A stretch of 64,000 nucleotides of DNA. It comes from Pontibacter pudoricolor (GTDB taxonomy: Bacteria > Bacteroidota > Bacteroidia > Cytophagales > Hymenobacteraceae). The DNA lies in assembly GCF_010092985.1 (NCBI RefSeq), contig NZ_CP048106.1, forward strand, positions 3,162,001 to 3,226,000. The letters run 5' to 3'. This document shows, piece after piece, positions 36,966 through 45,548 of this stretch. Under the pieces are notes generated by a model. It saw nothing but the letters and a program-made list of their open reading frames with translations. It was not told where the DNA came from and searched no databases. Every line of letters begins with the position of its first letter. Positions within the stretch are counted from its first letter, which is position 1. The translations under genes and the position numbers were made by a program.

Positions 36966-38069
36966 TTAGTAAGTTGAATGAACTTTGCCAATGCTCTGGA
37001 TACGCTGTTCAGCCAGTTTGGTAGCTGCAAGCTGCGTATGGATTCCTTCTTTCTCAGCTAGTTCAAAAATATCCAATGTATATCCGTAGATGCGCTCTGT
37101 CTGACCATAAGCGCTTTCGCGGTTGTAGCCCTGTAGCTCAGAGTAAACGTTGATCAGGCCACCAGCATTGATAAGGAAGTCTGGTGCATAGTAAATGCCA
37201 CGCTCGATAAGTGCTGGTCCGTGAACCGACTCATCTTTCAGCTGGTTGTTTGCGCTACCCGCAATTATCTGGCACTTAAGTCTGGCAAGTGTGCTGTCGT
37301 TTATAGTTGCACCCAATGCGCATGGCGAGTAGATATCCACATCAAGATCATAGATCTCATCCATGCCTACCACTTTAGCGCCATACTTGTTAGAGATCTC
37401 ACGCAGACGGTCTTCATAGATATCGGTGATAAAGATCTGTGCATTTTCTTTTGCAAGCAGCTCTACCAGGTAACCACCTACGTGGCCAACACCCTGAACA
37501 GATATTTTCTTGCCTTCTAAAGAATCAGAACCATAAGCTTTTTTAGCAGCCGCTTTCATACCCATGTAGGTACCGTATGCAGTTACCGGAGAAGGGTCTC
37601 CGCTACCACCCATTGATTCTGGTAAACCAGCTACGTGATCTGTTTCCATCTTAATGTACTCCATATCTTTTGTAGTGGTTCCTACGTCTTCGGCAGTAAT
37701 GTAAGCACCGTTCAGGTTCTTCACAAAACGACCATAACGACGCATTAACGCTTCAGATTTATCTTTTTTGGCATCGCCGATGATCACTGCTTTACCACCA
37801 CCCAGGTTAAGACCAGAAATAGCAGCTTTGTAGGTCATACCTCTTGAAAGACGCAGCACATCGTTCAGCGCTTCTGCATCAGAAGCATAAGACCACATAC
37901 GCGTACCACCCAAAGCAGGACCAAGTACCGTGTTGTGAATACCGATGATAGCCTTCAGGCCGGTCTCGTGGTCATGGCAGAAAACAACTTTCTCATGATT
38001 GTATTCTGAAATCTGACCGAAGATAGATGATGTGTCTTTCTTCAGTTCTACTTCTTTAATTTCGACCAT
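36966..38069 (-). CDS. Leucine dehydrogenase-like amino-acid dehydrogenase
   Basis: NAD-dependent deamination of branched-chain amino acids (third member of the superfamily here). 367 residues, the length of leucine dehydrogenases. VLGPALGGTRMW lies at 48-59, MTYKAAISGLNLGGGKAV at 78-95 with Lys81 and catalytic Lys93, and TAEDVGTT with Asp128. The Rossmann motif is GVGHVGG, with acidic ITDIYEDR for NAD. A good Bacteroidetes promoter stands upstream and a terminator follows, so it is monocistronic. Phenylalanine or valine as substrate cannot be excluded. Confidence 0.92.
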   Translation of the reverse strand: MVEIKEVELKKDTSSIFGQISEYNHEKVVFCHDHETGLKAIIGIHNTVLGPALGGTRMWSYASDAEALNDVLRLSRGMTYKAAISGLNLGGGKAVIIGDAKKDKSEALMRRYGRFVKNLNGAYITAEDVGTTTKDMEYIKMETDHVAGLPESMGGSGDPSPVTAYGTYMGMKAAAKKAYGSDSLEGKKISVQGVGHVGGYLVELLAKENAQIFITDIYEDRLREISNKYGAKVVGMDEIYDLDVDIYSPCALGATINDSTLARLKCQIIAGSANNQLKDESVHGPALIERGIYYAPDFLINAGGLINVYSELQGYNRESAYGQTERIYGYTLDIFELAEKEGIHTQLAATKLAEQRIQSIGKVHSTY

Positions 38070-38140
38070 TTATGAAATTGGTTTAGTGTTATTCTATCTT
38101 TGTGCCGGAGCGTGCCGCAAGCTACCCCCTTTTCGCGCTG

Positions 38141-38169
38141 CAAAATTAATTCTTTTTTGATTTATTCAA
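38141..38169 (-). promoter_or_regulatory. Promoter of leucine dehydrogenase
   Basis: Minus strand: TTG (38169-38167), 18 bases, TAATTTTG (38148-38141), a full TAnnTTTG match. The implied leader is about 65 bases. Confidence 0.65.
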
Positions 38170-38219
38170 TTTGTACTTTGCATATCATCGTAAAAGGCCT
38201 TAGGCTTTAATAACTTACC

Positions 38220-40004
38220 GTGAAATCTTTACGCTACTTAAATAAATACCTGCTCAAGTATAAATTCCGACTTTTCTGGGGTCTGGTTTTTATAATTATT
38301 TCCAACTTTTTCCAGATACTGCCAGCCCAGGTAGTGCGCTATGCCTTTAACCTGATTAAGGAAGGAATAAACCTGCACAACCTTTACGACGGAATGCAGC
38401 AGCAGGGTATGGTATATGAAATTTTCGCCCAGAGTATCCTGGTTTATGGGGTAGTTATATTGGTGATGGCGCTGTTGCGTGGCGTGTTTTTGTTTTTTAT
38501 GCGGCAAACTATAATTGTCATGAGCCGCCTGGTAGAGAACGACCTGAAAAACGAAATTTACGAGCATTACCAAAGCCTGCCACTCAGCTTTTACCGCAAA
38601 AACAACACCGGCGACCTGATGTCGCGCATCTCAGAAGATGTAAGCCGCGTGCGCATGTACCTTGGCCCGGCCATTATGTACGGCCTTAACCTGGTGGTGC
38701 TGTTTATAATGGTAATACCATACATGCTATCGGTAAACGTGAAGCTGACCATGTATACCCTGATACCGCTGCCAATACTGGCCATCAGCATTTACTATGT
38801 GAATAACATCATCGAGCGAAAGTCTGATGAGATACAGCGCAGCCTTTCGGGTATTACCACCTTTGTGCAGGAAGCTTTTTCAGGTATCCGGGTACTGAAA
38901 TCGTTTGTGCGGGAGGATGACTCTCATGCTAACTTTACAACTGCCAGCAATGTGTACAAAGACAAATCGCTGGACCTGAACTTTGTGAACTCGCTTTTCT
39001 TCCCGCTTATACTTTTCCTGGTTGGCCTCAGCACGATCATCACCATTTACATTGGCGGGCAGGAAGTAATAAACGGAACTATAACCACCGGTAACATTGC
39101 CGAGTTTATCATTTACGTGAACATGCTTACCTGGCCGGTTACGTCGCTTGGCTGGACGGCCAGTTTAGTGCAACGGGCCGCTGCCTCACAGGCACGAATC
39201 AACGAGTTTCTGCATACTAAAAACGACATTGTTTCCCGTGAAAATATCAGCAAAGAGATAACAGGCGATATCCGTTTCGAGAATGTCGATTTTATTTACC
39301 CGGACACTAACATCCACGCGCTCAAGCATGTGTCTTTCAACATCAGGCACGGCGAAACTCTTGCTGTAATTGGTAACACCGGTTCCGGTAAAAGCACGAT
39401 TGCCACGCTGCTGCCGCGCATGTACGATGTAACGAGCGGTCGTATTCTGATAGATGGTGTAGATGTGCGCGACTATAATATCGAAAGCCTTCGCAGCCAG
39501 ATCGGGTACGTGCCGCAGGATGTATTTCTTTTCTCCGACTCTATCCGGAATAATATTGGCTTTGGCTTACCAAGTATAACCGAAGAGCAAATGGTGCAGG
39601 CGGCCAAAGATGCAGATGTGTATGAGAATATCATGCGTTTCCCGGAGCAGTTCGACACAAAGCTGGGCGAACGCGGCATTACGTTATCGGGCGGGCAAAA
39701 GCAACGTGTATCTATAGCACGGGCGCTGGTGCGCGAGCCGCGCATCCTGATTCTCGATGATTCGCTTTCGGCGGTAGATACCAAAACGGAGAACGCTATC
39801 CTGAACAGCCTGCGCCGTATTATGGCTAACCGTACGTCTATCATCATTTCGCACAGAGTATCGTCAGTAAAACTGGCGGATAGGATTCTGGTGCTGGATG
39901 ACGGGGAGATCATACAGCATGGTACCCACGATGAATTGATCAGGCAGCAAGGATTGTACAAGGAACTATACGAGCGCCAGCTGCAGACGGAAGAACTGGA
40001 GTAG
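38220..40004 (+). CDS. ABC exporter half-transporter with degenerate Walker B (MdlA/YheI-like)
   Basis: 594 residues: six-helix exporter domain (1-about 320) and ATPase domain. Walker A GNTGSGKST, signature LSGGQKQR intact, but the Walker B is ILILDDSLSAVD, with Asp in place of the catalytic Glu. That substitution, with ALSAVD-like sequence, marks one half of heterodimeric exporters such as MdlAB/YheIH. The expected partner is the 43634-45403 protein, which has the Glu but a degenerate LSVGQ. The start is GTG 38220. The substrate is unknown (lipid or drug). Confidence 0.92.
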   Translation: MKSLRYLNKYLLKYKFRLFWGLVFIIISNFFQILPAQVVRYAFNLIKEGINLHNLYDGMQQQGMVYEIFAQSILVYGVVILVMALLRGVFLFFMRQTIIVMSRLVENDLKNEIYEHYQSLPLSFYRKNNTGDLMSRISEDVSRVRMYLGPAIMYGLNLVVLFIMVIPYMLSVNVKLTMYTLIPLPILAISIYYVNNIIERKSDEIQRSLSGITTFVQEAFSGIRVLKSFVREDDSHANFTTASNVYKDKSLDLNFVNSLFFPLILFLVGLSTIITIYIGGQEVINGTITTGNIAEFIIYVNMLTWPVTSLGWTASLVQRAAASQARINEFLHTKNDIVSRENISKEITGDIRFENVDFIYPDTNIHALKHVSFNIRHGETLAVIGNTGSGKSTIATLLPRMYDVTSGRILIDGVDVRDYNIESLRSQIGYVPQDVFLFSDSIRNNIGFGLPSITEEQMVQAAKDADVYENIMRFPEQFDTKLGERGITLSGGQKQRVSIARALVREPRILILDDSLSAVDTKTENAILNSLRRIMANRTSIIISHRVSSVKLADRILVLDDGEIIQHGTHDELIRQQGLYKELYERQLQTEELE

Positions 40005-40770
40005 CCTGAACCGGGATTAATAGTGATTTTTGGGATTAACAGGATCGGGTTATAGTTGTAGCTATAGTTCTATAGTTGGCGTTTTACCCCTTCCTCCGCT
40101 GGCGCGGGTTTGCAACCCGTGTCTAACTATAGGGTTGAGTTTGTAACTCAACTGGCCTGAAAGGACAGGAGTTGTCTGAATCGGGATTTACAGGATTAAA
40201 GGATTTTCAGGATCACTGATTTTGCTATAGTTAGCGCTATCTTTTCATCGTTGCTGTTTTACCCACCCCTGCCCCTCCCAAGAGGGGAATTTCGGCTGTT
40301 GCTATAGTTGGTTTTATCTTTCTATAGTTACTGTTTCAACACCCCTAATAAGCGTAGCTTGCAAATTTCGAACTCCCTGTTCTCGCTTGTCCTTAAGGGG
40401 ACACTTCTGCTACTGTAATAGTGCTATAGTTCCTTTCGCTGTTTCGGACATCTGTGTCCGAAACCTGTCTGCTGCGGACTTCTTAATCCGCTTTTACCAG
40501 CTGCTTTTCACAAAGATGTTCAGAAGTTATAGTCTATAGTTACAGCTATCGTTTTTAATTTGGTGGCTATAGGTCAGAGGTCGCTGATCCACTTCCTTAC
40601 CTGGTGTTCGGCCCCGCTCTGAGGCAACTATAAACCCTTCAAATCCATACCTTCAGCTGCCTGTTTTACGGGATATAACTATGCCATTATTGTATTGTCG
40701 GAATTTTTTAGAGCAGATTCTGTTATAGTTACGTATAGCATAATCACATTCACCACTAAACTTACTATAT
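40005..40770. repeat. Gene-free mosaic of dispersed repeats
   Basis: Module B (40098-40170) with hairpins GGGTT-tgc-AACCC and GTTGAGTT-tgt-AACTCAAC runs directly into module A (40174-40213). Module C follows (40261-40330). B-A adjacency is the same as at 60208-60322, whereas at 4.2 kb A precedes B. The remaining 400 bases carry several CTATAGTT sites and no gene. Confidence 0.8.
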
Positions 40771-41187
40771 ATGGCTATTGACCTACAGCAAATTGGCAAG
40801 AGATTCAGGTTTTACACGCACCTGAACGAGTTGGAAATGAGCGACCTGAAAGCGATGACAGGCAGCGACGAAGAAACGCTGAAGAACATCCTGAATGGCT
40901 GCAATATTCTGCTGGACGAGTTGGTCGCTATTGTAAAAAACTTCCCTGACCTGAATCCGCAATGGCTTATTTACGGTGAAGGCAGCATGTTTAAACCCAA
41001 AGGAGCGAACGGCGATTGCCACGATACCCCAAAGAATTGCCTGAAAAAAGATAAAGCCGCCTACCTGCAGCAGATGAAAAACATGTTGATTGAGTTAGAT
41101 GCTGCAGAAGTTGCCAAAGGCCACCACGCCGATGTAGATGCTTTAATGAACAAACTAAATGAGCTTAAAGCAAAAGCAACTGAATAG
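40771..41187 (+). CDS. Small protein with an XRE-like helix-turn-helix region
   Basis: 138 residues. The first 75 (IGKRFRFYTHLNELEMSDLK to LNPQWLIYGEGSMF) look like a degenerate XRE/CI-type DNA-binding domain: the closing NPQWLIYGEG block is common in Bacteroidota regulators. The rest is a lysine-rich helical tail (YLQQMKNMLIELDAAEVAK). It could be a transcription regulator; no partner is evident. It is convergent with the formylglycine-enzyme-like gene. Confidence 0.6.
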   Translation: MAIDLQQIGKRFRFYTHLNELEMSDLKAMTGSDEETLKNILNGCNILLDELVAIVKNFPDLNPQWLIYGEGSMFKPKGANGDCHDTPKNCLKKDKAAYLQQMKNMLIELDAAEVAKGHHADVDALMNKLNELKAKATE

Positions 41188-41212
41188 GCTATTACTGCTG
41201 GGGCTGTGCCTG

Positions 41213-41263
41213 TTACTTACTGCTGATACCGTTCAGAATAAGCGAAAGAGTAAGTAGATTCTT
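41213..41263 (-). pseudogene. 17-codon relic of a TetR C-terminus
   Basis: Minus-strand codons read KNLLTLSLILNGISSK-stop, nearly the same as VLFTISLILNGISAQ at the end of the TetR gene at 42435. At DNA level 20 of 22 bases agree in the TCGCTTAT...AACGGTATC core. The relic abuts the stop of the lipoprotein gene, so this gene is flanked by direct repeats of the TetR 3' end. Confidence 0.6.
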
Positions 41264-42431
41264 ATTTCAAAAACTCTGCTTCACAAACACACCGGAAGCC
41301 TACTTTATCAGATGGATCGGTGTATAGTTGCCTGTCCGTGATTTCAGAGTCGCTTAGTTTGTCTTTCCAGCTGCCGCCTTTGGCTATACCTTTTTCGGCT
41401 ACCATTTCGGCTACGTTGCCCAACACATGGTAAGCGCCATAGTCATTAGGTATGCCGCCATATACATAAGCTGGCGTCCGGAACTGTAAAAAGTAGGGCA
41501 CCGGCCGTTTTACATTTATTGGCAGGTCGTGCACTTCAGTTTCTTTTAAATCCTGCTTTATTTGTGCTACAGGTTTTGGATCAATTATCTTTCTGGCAAT
41601 AAATTCCGCTGCTTCAGGGTTAACTTTATACTTTACTGTTGCGCCCGTAGCTCTACTCCAGGGGAATTTATCCTTATCTACTCCGGCAGCAGCAATTACC
41701 TCCCACTCCTGCTCTGTCGGCAGCCTGTAAGTAATCTTTATTTTCTGCTCATTTCTGGGATCAGCATTATACTGTTCCGTAACTACCTTAGAACGCCACT
41801 GGCAATAAGCAACTGCCTGTTCATAACTCACACCTACTACAGGGTAAAACAAATACTCAGGATGATGAAGGTAGGATGATATAGGCTCTATAGTTTGATC
41901 TATAGTATCTGTACCAATTATTATAGTCCCCAAAGATTCAAAACGATAATAATCACGTTCATTTAGCTGGATAACCGTAGAGTCCGGCAATATGCTTTGG
42001 TAAAAGGCTGCTGAAGAATCACGTTTTATATAACTCAGGAACTCCTGCCAATGGATATTCGCCACTTCTGTTTCATCAAAAAACAACTGGAGCGGTGATA
42101 TAAACAATCCACCCGGTGCATAGTTAAAAGGAACATCTTCAGAGTTATTATCAACTATAACTCTGTTCATAGTTGCTGATTGATCTTTGCGTTCCGCCTT
42201 TTTTTCTTCTTTGGTTAAGTTTCGTGAGTCTTCCCATTTTACACTTTCCCACCTGATAAGCTTACTTTCCTGAAAGCCTTTATAATTTATAAACGGACCA
42301 CTATTCTGTGGCCAGTCATTGTATAGCCCGGTCTTGGTGCTGTAGGCTCCAATATAAGCTGAATTAGGCGTTCTGTAGCTACAAGCAGAGAGCAAAGCAA
42401 CAACCAGCAGAAGAAAACTATAGTTGCGCAT
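41262..42431 (-). CDS. Lipoprotein with formylglycine-generating-enzyme-like (SUMF1) domain
   Basis: 389 residues. Signal peptide with lipobox LLSAC (Cys17). The SUMF1-type fold is shown by FFDETEVANIHWQEFLSYI, VVGVSYEQAVAYCQWRSKV, TYRLPTEQEWEVIAAAG, HVLGNVAEMVAEKGIAKGGS and DKVGFRCVCE. Gliding/T9SS lipoproteins GldJ and GldK have the same fold and could be relatives; the catalytic cysteines of true sulfatase-activating enzymes are not obvious. It starts 3 bases after the TetR stop, in the same operon. It is flanked by direct repeats of the TetR 3' end. Confidence 0.85.
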   Translation of the reverse strand: MRNYSFLLLVVALLSACSYRTPNSAYIGAYSTKTGLYNDWPQNSGPFINYKGFQESKLIRWESVKWEDSRNLTKEEKKAERKDQSATMNRVIVDNNSEDVPFNYAPGGLFISPLQLFFDETEVANIHWQEFLSYIKRDSSAAFYQSILPDSTVIQLNERDYYRFESLGTIIIGTDTIDQTIEPISSYLHHPEYLFYPVVGVSYEQAVAYCQWRSKVVTEQYNADPRNEQKIKITYRLPTEQEWEVIAAAGVDKDKFPWSRATGATVKYKVNPEAAEFIARKIIDPKPVAQIKQDLKETEVHDLPINVKRPVPYFLQFRTPAYVYGGIPNDYGAYHVLGNVAEMVAEKGIAKGGSWKDKLSDSEITDRQLYTDPSDKVGFRCVCEAEFLK

Positions 42432-42434
42432 AGG

Positions 42435-43052
42435 CTATAGTTGTTTTTGGGCAGAGATACCGTTTAGTATAAGCGAGATGGTGAACAGCACATCCTGCTC
42501 TATTTTGAAGAAGTTTATAGTGGGTAGCTGCTGGTAAAAAACACGCTCAAATTCATCGAACTGGATCAGGTCTTTTACCACCATTATGGAGTAGCCCACG
42601 CGCTCGGCCTCGCAGGGAATGAACACACCTTTTTCGATACCATCCTTTATAACGGTAGCATAGTAGTTTGTTTCCTTGGCCCTGGACTCGGCAAAAAGCT
42701 TCTGGAACAGGCTGCGCGTTTCTATCAGTACTTTTATGGAAATGGTGTGCTGTGTTACGATCTCCTGGTAATAGCGAAGGGATGATTGAATGTACAACAG
42801 AAGCTGCTTGTGCGGATCGGGTTCCTGCTCCGCAATTTTCTTTATCCGGTATAAACTATCCTTCCACTCCTGCGAGAAAGCCTGTATAAAGAGCACTTCC
42901 TTGCTTTTGTAGTAATAGTATAAAGTGGGTTTTTTAAGGCCTATGGCATGAGCAATATCGTCGAGGGTGGCTTTGCTGTAGCCTAGTTTTCCGAACACGG
43001 ATTTGGCTGCTTCGAGTATCAGCTCTTTTTTTACGTCTGCTTTTTTGCCCAA
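42435..43052 (-). CDS. TetR/AcrR-family regulator
   Basis: 205 residues, TTG start. The DNA-binding part is AKSVFGKLGYSKATLDDIAHAIGLKKPTLYYYY in pattern (about 15-47), with the recognition helix KPTLYYYYKSKE. The C-terminal ligand domain is not assignable. The gene leads an operon with the SUMF1-like lipoprotein, and its promoter is between it and the ABC/GyrI gene pair, so either could be the target. Its last codons are duplicated downstream (41213-41263). Confidence 0.9.
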   Translation of the reverse strand: MGKKADVKKELILEAAKSVFGKLGYSKATLDDIAHAIGLKKPTLYYYYKSKEVLFIQAFSQEWKDSLYRIKKIAEQEPDPHKQLLLYIQSSLRYYQEIVTQHTISIKVLIETRSLFQKLFAESRAKETNYYATVIKDGIEKGVFIPCEAERVGYSIMVVKDLIQFDEFERVFYQQLPTINFFKIEQDVLFTISLILNGISAQKQL

Positions 43053-43083
43053 AGTGTCGCGGCTATAGTTTAGTTAGCCCTAC

Positions 43084-43113
43084 CAAATATACCCGATTAT
43101 TCTATAGTTGCAA
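43084..43113 (-). promoter_or_regulatory. Promoter of the TetR-lipoprotein operon
   Basis: Minus strand: TTG (43113-43111), exactly 19 bases, TATATTTG (43091-43084), a full TAnnTTTG. The spacer includes a CTATAG site. The implied leader is about 25 bases. Confidence 0.75.
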
Positions 43114-43115
43114 GG

Positions 43116-43637
43116 TTATTCTTTTAGCGGCACTTCCACCACCGCTTTGCGGTCCTCCGGAAACCACTCTACATAAAAATCCTCGAGTTGAAGCTTATTT
43201 GCCTCGGCGTATGCAAACAGGTTGGTGTATAGTTTGCCTGGCGCAATCATATAATGGGCATTTATTTCGGAGTGTACTACTTTGCGGCCACCCGGCACAT
43301 GCAGCAGTTGGTAACCCTCAGGCAGGGTTATAGTTGAGTCCCGGATCAGGACTCCAATAAAAGCTTTGACCGTATCACTTTTACCTTCGGGATTATTATA
43401 GTATATATTGCCAAGCACTCCCTGAATTTTGCCCTCCCCTACCAGTTTCGCAGCTTTCTGATAGGCCTCCCCGAATGCTTTGTCCTTTATGGTGCCCTCA
43501 AACGGTTGCCCGGCAAACAGCAGCGGCTCCGATGTCGTTACCAGCACTTTTGGCTCGCTGAATCCGCCAACGTAGGCATAGATACCCACCATAACAGCCA
43601 TAATAACCCCGATAGCTACTAAAAATTTTCTGCTCAT
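43116..43637 (-). CDS. Membrane-anchored GyrI-like (effector-binding) domain protein
   Basis: 173 residues with an N-terminal helix (FLVAIGVIMAVMVGIYAYV, 5-23) and a soluble domain. FEGTIKDKAFGEAYQKA, LPEGYQLLHVPGGRKVVHSE and FYVEWFPEDRKAVVEVPLK resemble the tandem SHS2 fold of GyrI/SOUL small-molecule binders. ATG overlaps the exporter stop by 4 bases (ATGA), so it is translationally coupled to the ABC gene. A role in handling the exported compound is plausible but unproven. Confidence 0.6.
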   Translation of the reverse strand: MSRKFLVAIGVIMAVMVGIYAYVGGFSEPKVLVTTSEPLLFAGQPFEGTIKDKAFGEAYQKAAKLVGEGKIQGVLGNIYYNNPEGKSDTVKAFIGVLIRDSTITLPEGYQLLHVPGGRKVVHSEINAHYMIAPGKLYTNLFAYAEANKLQLEDFYVEWFPEDRKAVVEVPLKE

Positions 43638-45403
43638 ATGTTGATCATGTTCTTGTACTGCATCTGGTATAGCTGGGCGTAGTAACCGTTGTGCCGCAGC
43701 AGTTCTTCGTGGTTACCCACTTCTTTTATCTCACCCCTATCCAGTACTATAATTTTGTCTGCTTTCTGGATGGTGCTCAGGCGGTGTGCAATAACAATGG
43801 AGGTACGGCCGTGCATCAGCTGATCGATTGCATACTGTATCAGTTCTTCAGTTTCGGAGTCTACGCTGGAGGTGGCCTCGTCTAAAATGATGATCTCCGG
43901 ATTATACACCATGGCGCGTACAAATGAGATAAGCTGGCGCTGGCCTACCGATAAGGTGGCGCCACGTTCCATTACCTGGTAGTGCAGTCCGCCTGGCAGG
44001 CGTTCTATAAATTTACGGGCACCCACCAGGTCGGCGGCGCGCCACATCTGCTCTTCGGTAATGGTTTTGTTACCCAGGCTAATGTTGTCGGCTATAGTTC
44101 CGGAGAACAGGAACACATCCTGCAGTACAACGCCAATATGGTGGCGCAACACGCTCAGGTCGTATTCTTTTATGTCGTGGCCATCCACTATAATATGGCC
44201 TTTGTTGATCTCGTAAAAACGGTTGAGCAGGTTTATAATGGATGTTTTACCGGCACCGGTCGCTCCTACAAAGGCTACAGTCTCGCCGGCTTTTACATTA
44301 AACGAAATATCGCGCAGCACCCATTCTTCGTCGTTATAGGCAAACCACACATTCTCGAAACGCACGTTGCCTTTTATCTTTTCCGGCGTATAGGTACCGT
44401 TGTCGGCAATCATCTCTTTGCTGTCCAGCAATTTCATCAGGCGCTCGGTGCTTACCACACCCAGCTGCAAGGTATTAAAGCGGTCGGCGATCATGCGTAT
44501 CGGCCTAAAGAACATCTGGATGTAAAGAATAAAAGCCATCAGCGTTCCCAGCGATGTCTCGTCGTTAATAACGCCATGCGCGCCATACCATACCAGCAAA
44601 CCCAGGCCAGCGGCACCAATAATTTCAGCTACCGGAAAGTAAATGCTATAGTATAACACAGACCTCACGTTGGCGCGGGTATGTTCTTTGTTGATCTCCC
44701 GGAACTTCTCCATTTCGCGCTTCTCGTTGTTAAAGATCTGCACAATGCTCATGCCTGTAATATGCTCCTGCACAAACGAGTTAAGGCGCGCCACAGCTGT
44801 TCGCACTTCCTGGAACGTTTCTTTTATCTTCTCTTTAAAGATGTAAGTACTGATGAGCATGATCGGGAAAGTGGAAAGGCTGACAAGGGCCAGTTCCCAA
44901 TCGATGTAAAACATAAAGCCAACTATAAATACCAGCTGCAGGATATCGCCGATCATAGCAGCCAGGCCTTCGCTGAACACATCAGACAGGGTTTCCACAT
45001 CCGATACATTTCGGGTTACCAGGGTACCGATTGGTGTGCGGTCAAAGAATTTAAGGCGAAGATCTAAGATGTGGCGGTATAGTTTGATGCGGATATCGCG
45101 CACCACATGCTGCCCCAGCCAGCCGGCAAAGTAGGTATGCAAGTACTGAACTATAGCATGCACCACCAGCAGCACACCCAGTATCACGAACATCTTGTTC
45201 AGGCCTTGCCAATCGCCCTGCAATATCTCGTTATCAACGGTATACTGTATCAGGAAGGGGCGAACGGCGGCCAGTATAGCAGAGGCAAAAGTCAGGAATA
45301 CGATAAAGTAGAAAATACGCACGTGTGGCTTCACGAACTCAAAGAGCCGCTTCAGCACGTCTGCATCGAATACCCTGCCTGTATTTTTAGGTTTGTCTTC
45401 CAA
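43634..45403 (-). CDS. ABC exporter half-transporter with LSVGQ signature (MdlB/YheH-like)
   Basis: Six-helix domain plus ATPase. Walker A GATGAGKTS, Walker B IIILDEATSSVD with the catalytic Glu, but signature LSVGQRQL instead of LSGGQ. This is the complement of the 38220 protein (LSGGQ with Asp), as in MdlAB-type heterodimers: one consensus and one degenerate ATP site. The frame is open to 45487, but a TACCTTTG promoter box at 45492-45485 makes the TTG at 45403 (EDKPKNTGRVF) the better start, giving 589 residues. Its last bases overlap the GyrI-like gene. Confidence 0.9.
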   Translation of the reverse strand: MEDKPKNTGRVFDADVLKRLFEFVKPHVRIFYFIVFLTFASAILAAVRPFLIQYTVDNEILQGDWQGLNKMFVILGVLLVVHAIVQYLHTYFAGWLGQHVVRDIRIKLYRHILDLRLKFFDRTPIGTLVTRNVSDVETLSDVFSEGLAAMIGDILQLVFIVGFMFYIDWELALVSLSTFPIMLISTYIFKEKIKETFQEVRTAVARLNSFVQEHITGMSIVQIFNNEKREMEKFREINKEHTRANVRSVLYYSIYFPVAEIIGAAGLGLLVWYGAHGVINDETSLGTLMAFILYIQMFFRPIRMIADRFNTLQLGVVSTERLMKLLDSKEMIADNGTYTPEKIKGNVRFENVWFAYNDEEWVLRDISFNVKAGETVAFVGATGAGKTSIINLLNRFYEINKGHIIVDGHDIKEYDLSVLRHHIGVVLQDVFLFSGTIADNISLGNKTITEEQMWRAADLVGARKFIERLPGGLHYQVMERGATLSVGQRQLISFVRAMVYNPEIIILDEATSSVDSETEELIQYAIDQLMHGRTSIVIAHRLSTIQKADKIIVLDRGEIKEVGNHEELLRHNGYYAQLYQMQYKNMINI

Positions 45404-45484
45404 AATCCGCGATAATAAAACGTATAAATGTGGGCTCCTATGGCCTCCGCTGTGTAGTTGCAGGCATTTATACTTAACCGATCG

Positions 45485-45492
45485 CAAAGGTA
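45485..45492 (-). promoter_or_regulatory. -7 element TACCTTTG of the ABC/GyrI-like operon
   Basis: Full TAnnTTTG match about 80 bases before TTG 45403. No clear TTTG 19 bases upstream. The box overlaps the frame's first ATG (45487), which argues against that start. Confidence 0.5.
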
Positions 45493-45548
45493 AGTGTTTT
45501 TAACGGACTAAAACGGCCGTTTTTTGCAGCGATAAGCACAGCGGAACG

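Noticed and set aside
43982..45415. Long plus-strand open frames opposite the ABC exporter (224, 128 and 102 codons)
   Set aside because: They lie wholly antisense to a well-conserved gene, have no recognisable domain and no start signals; frames of this kind are expected opposite GC-richer codons.
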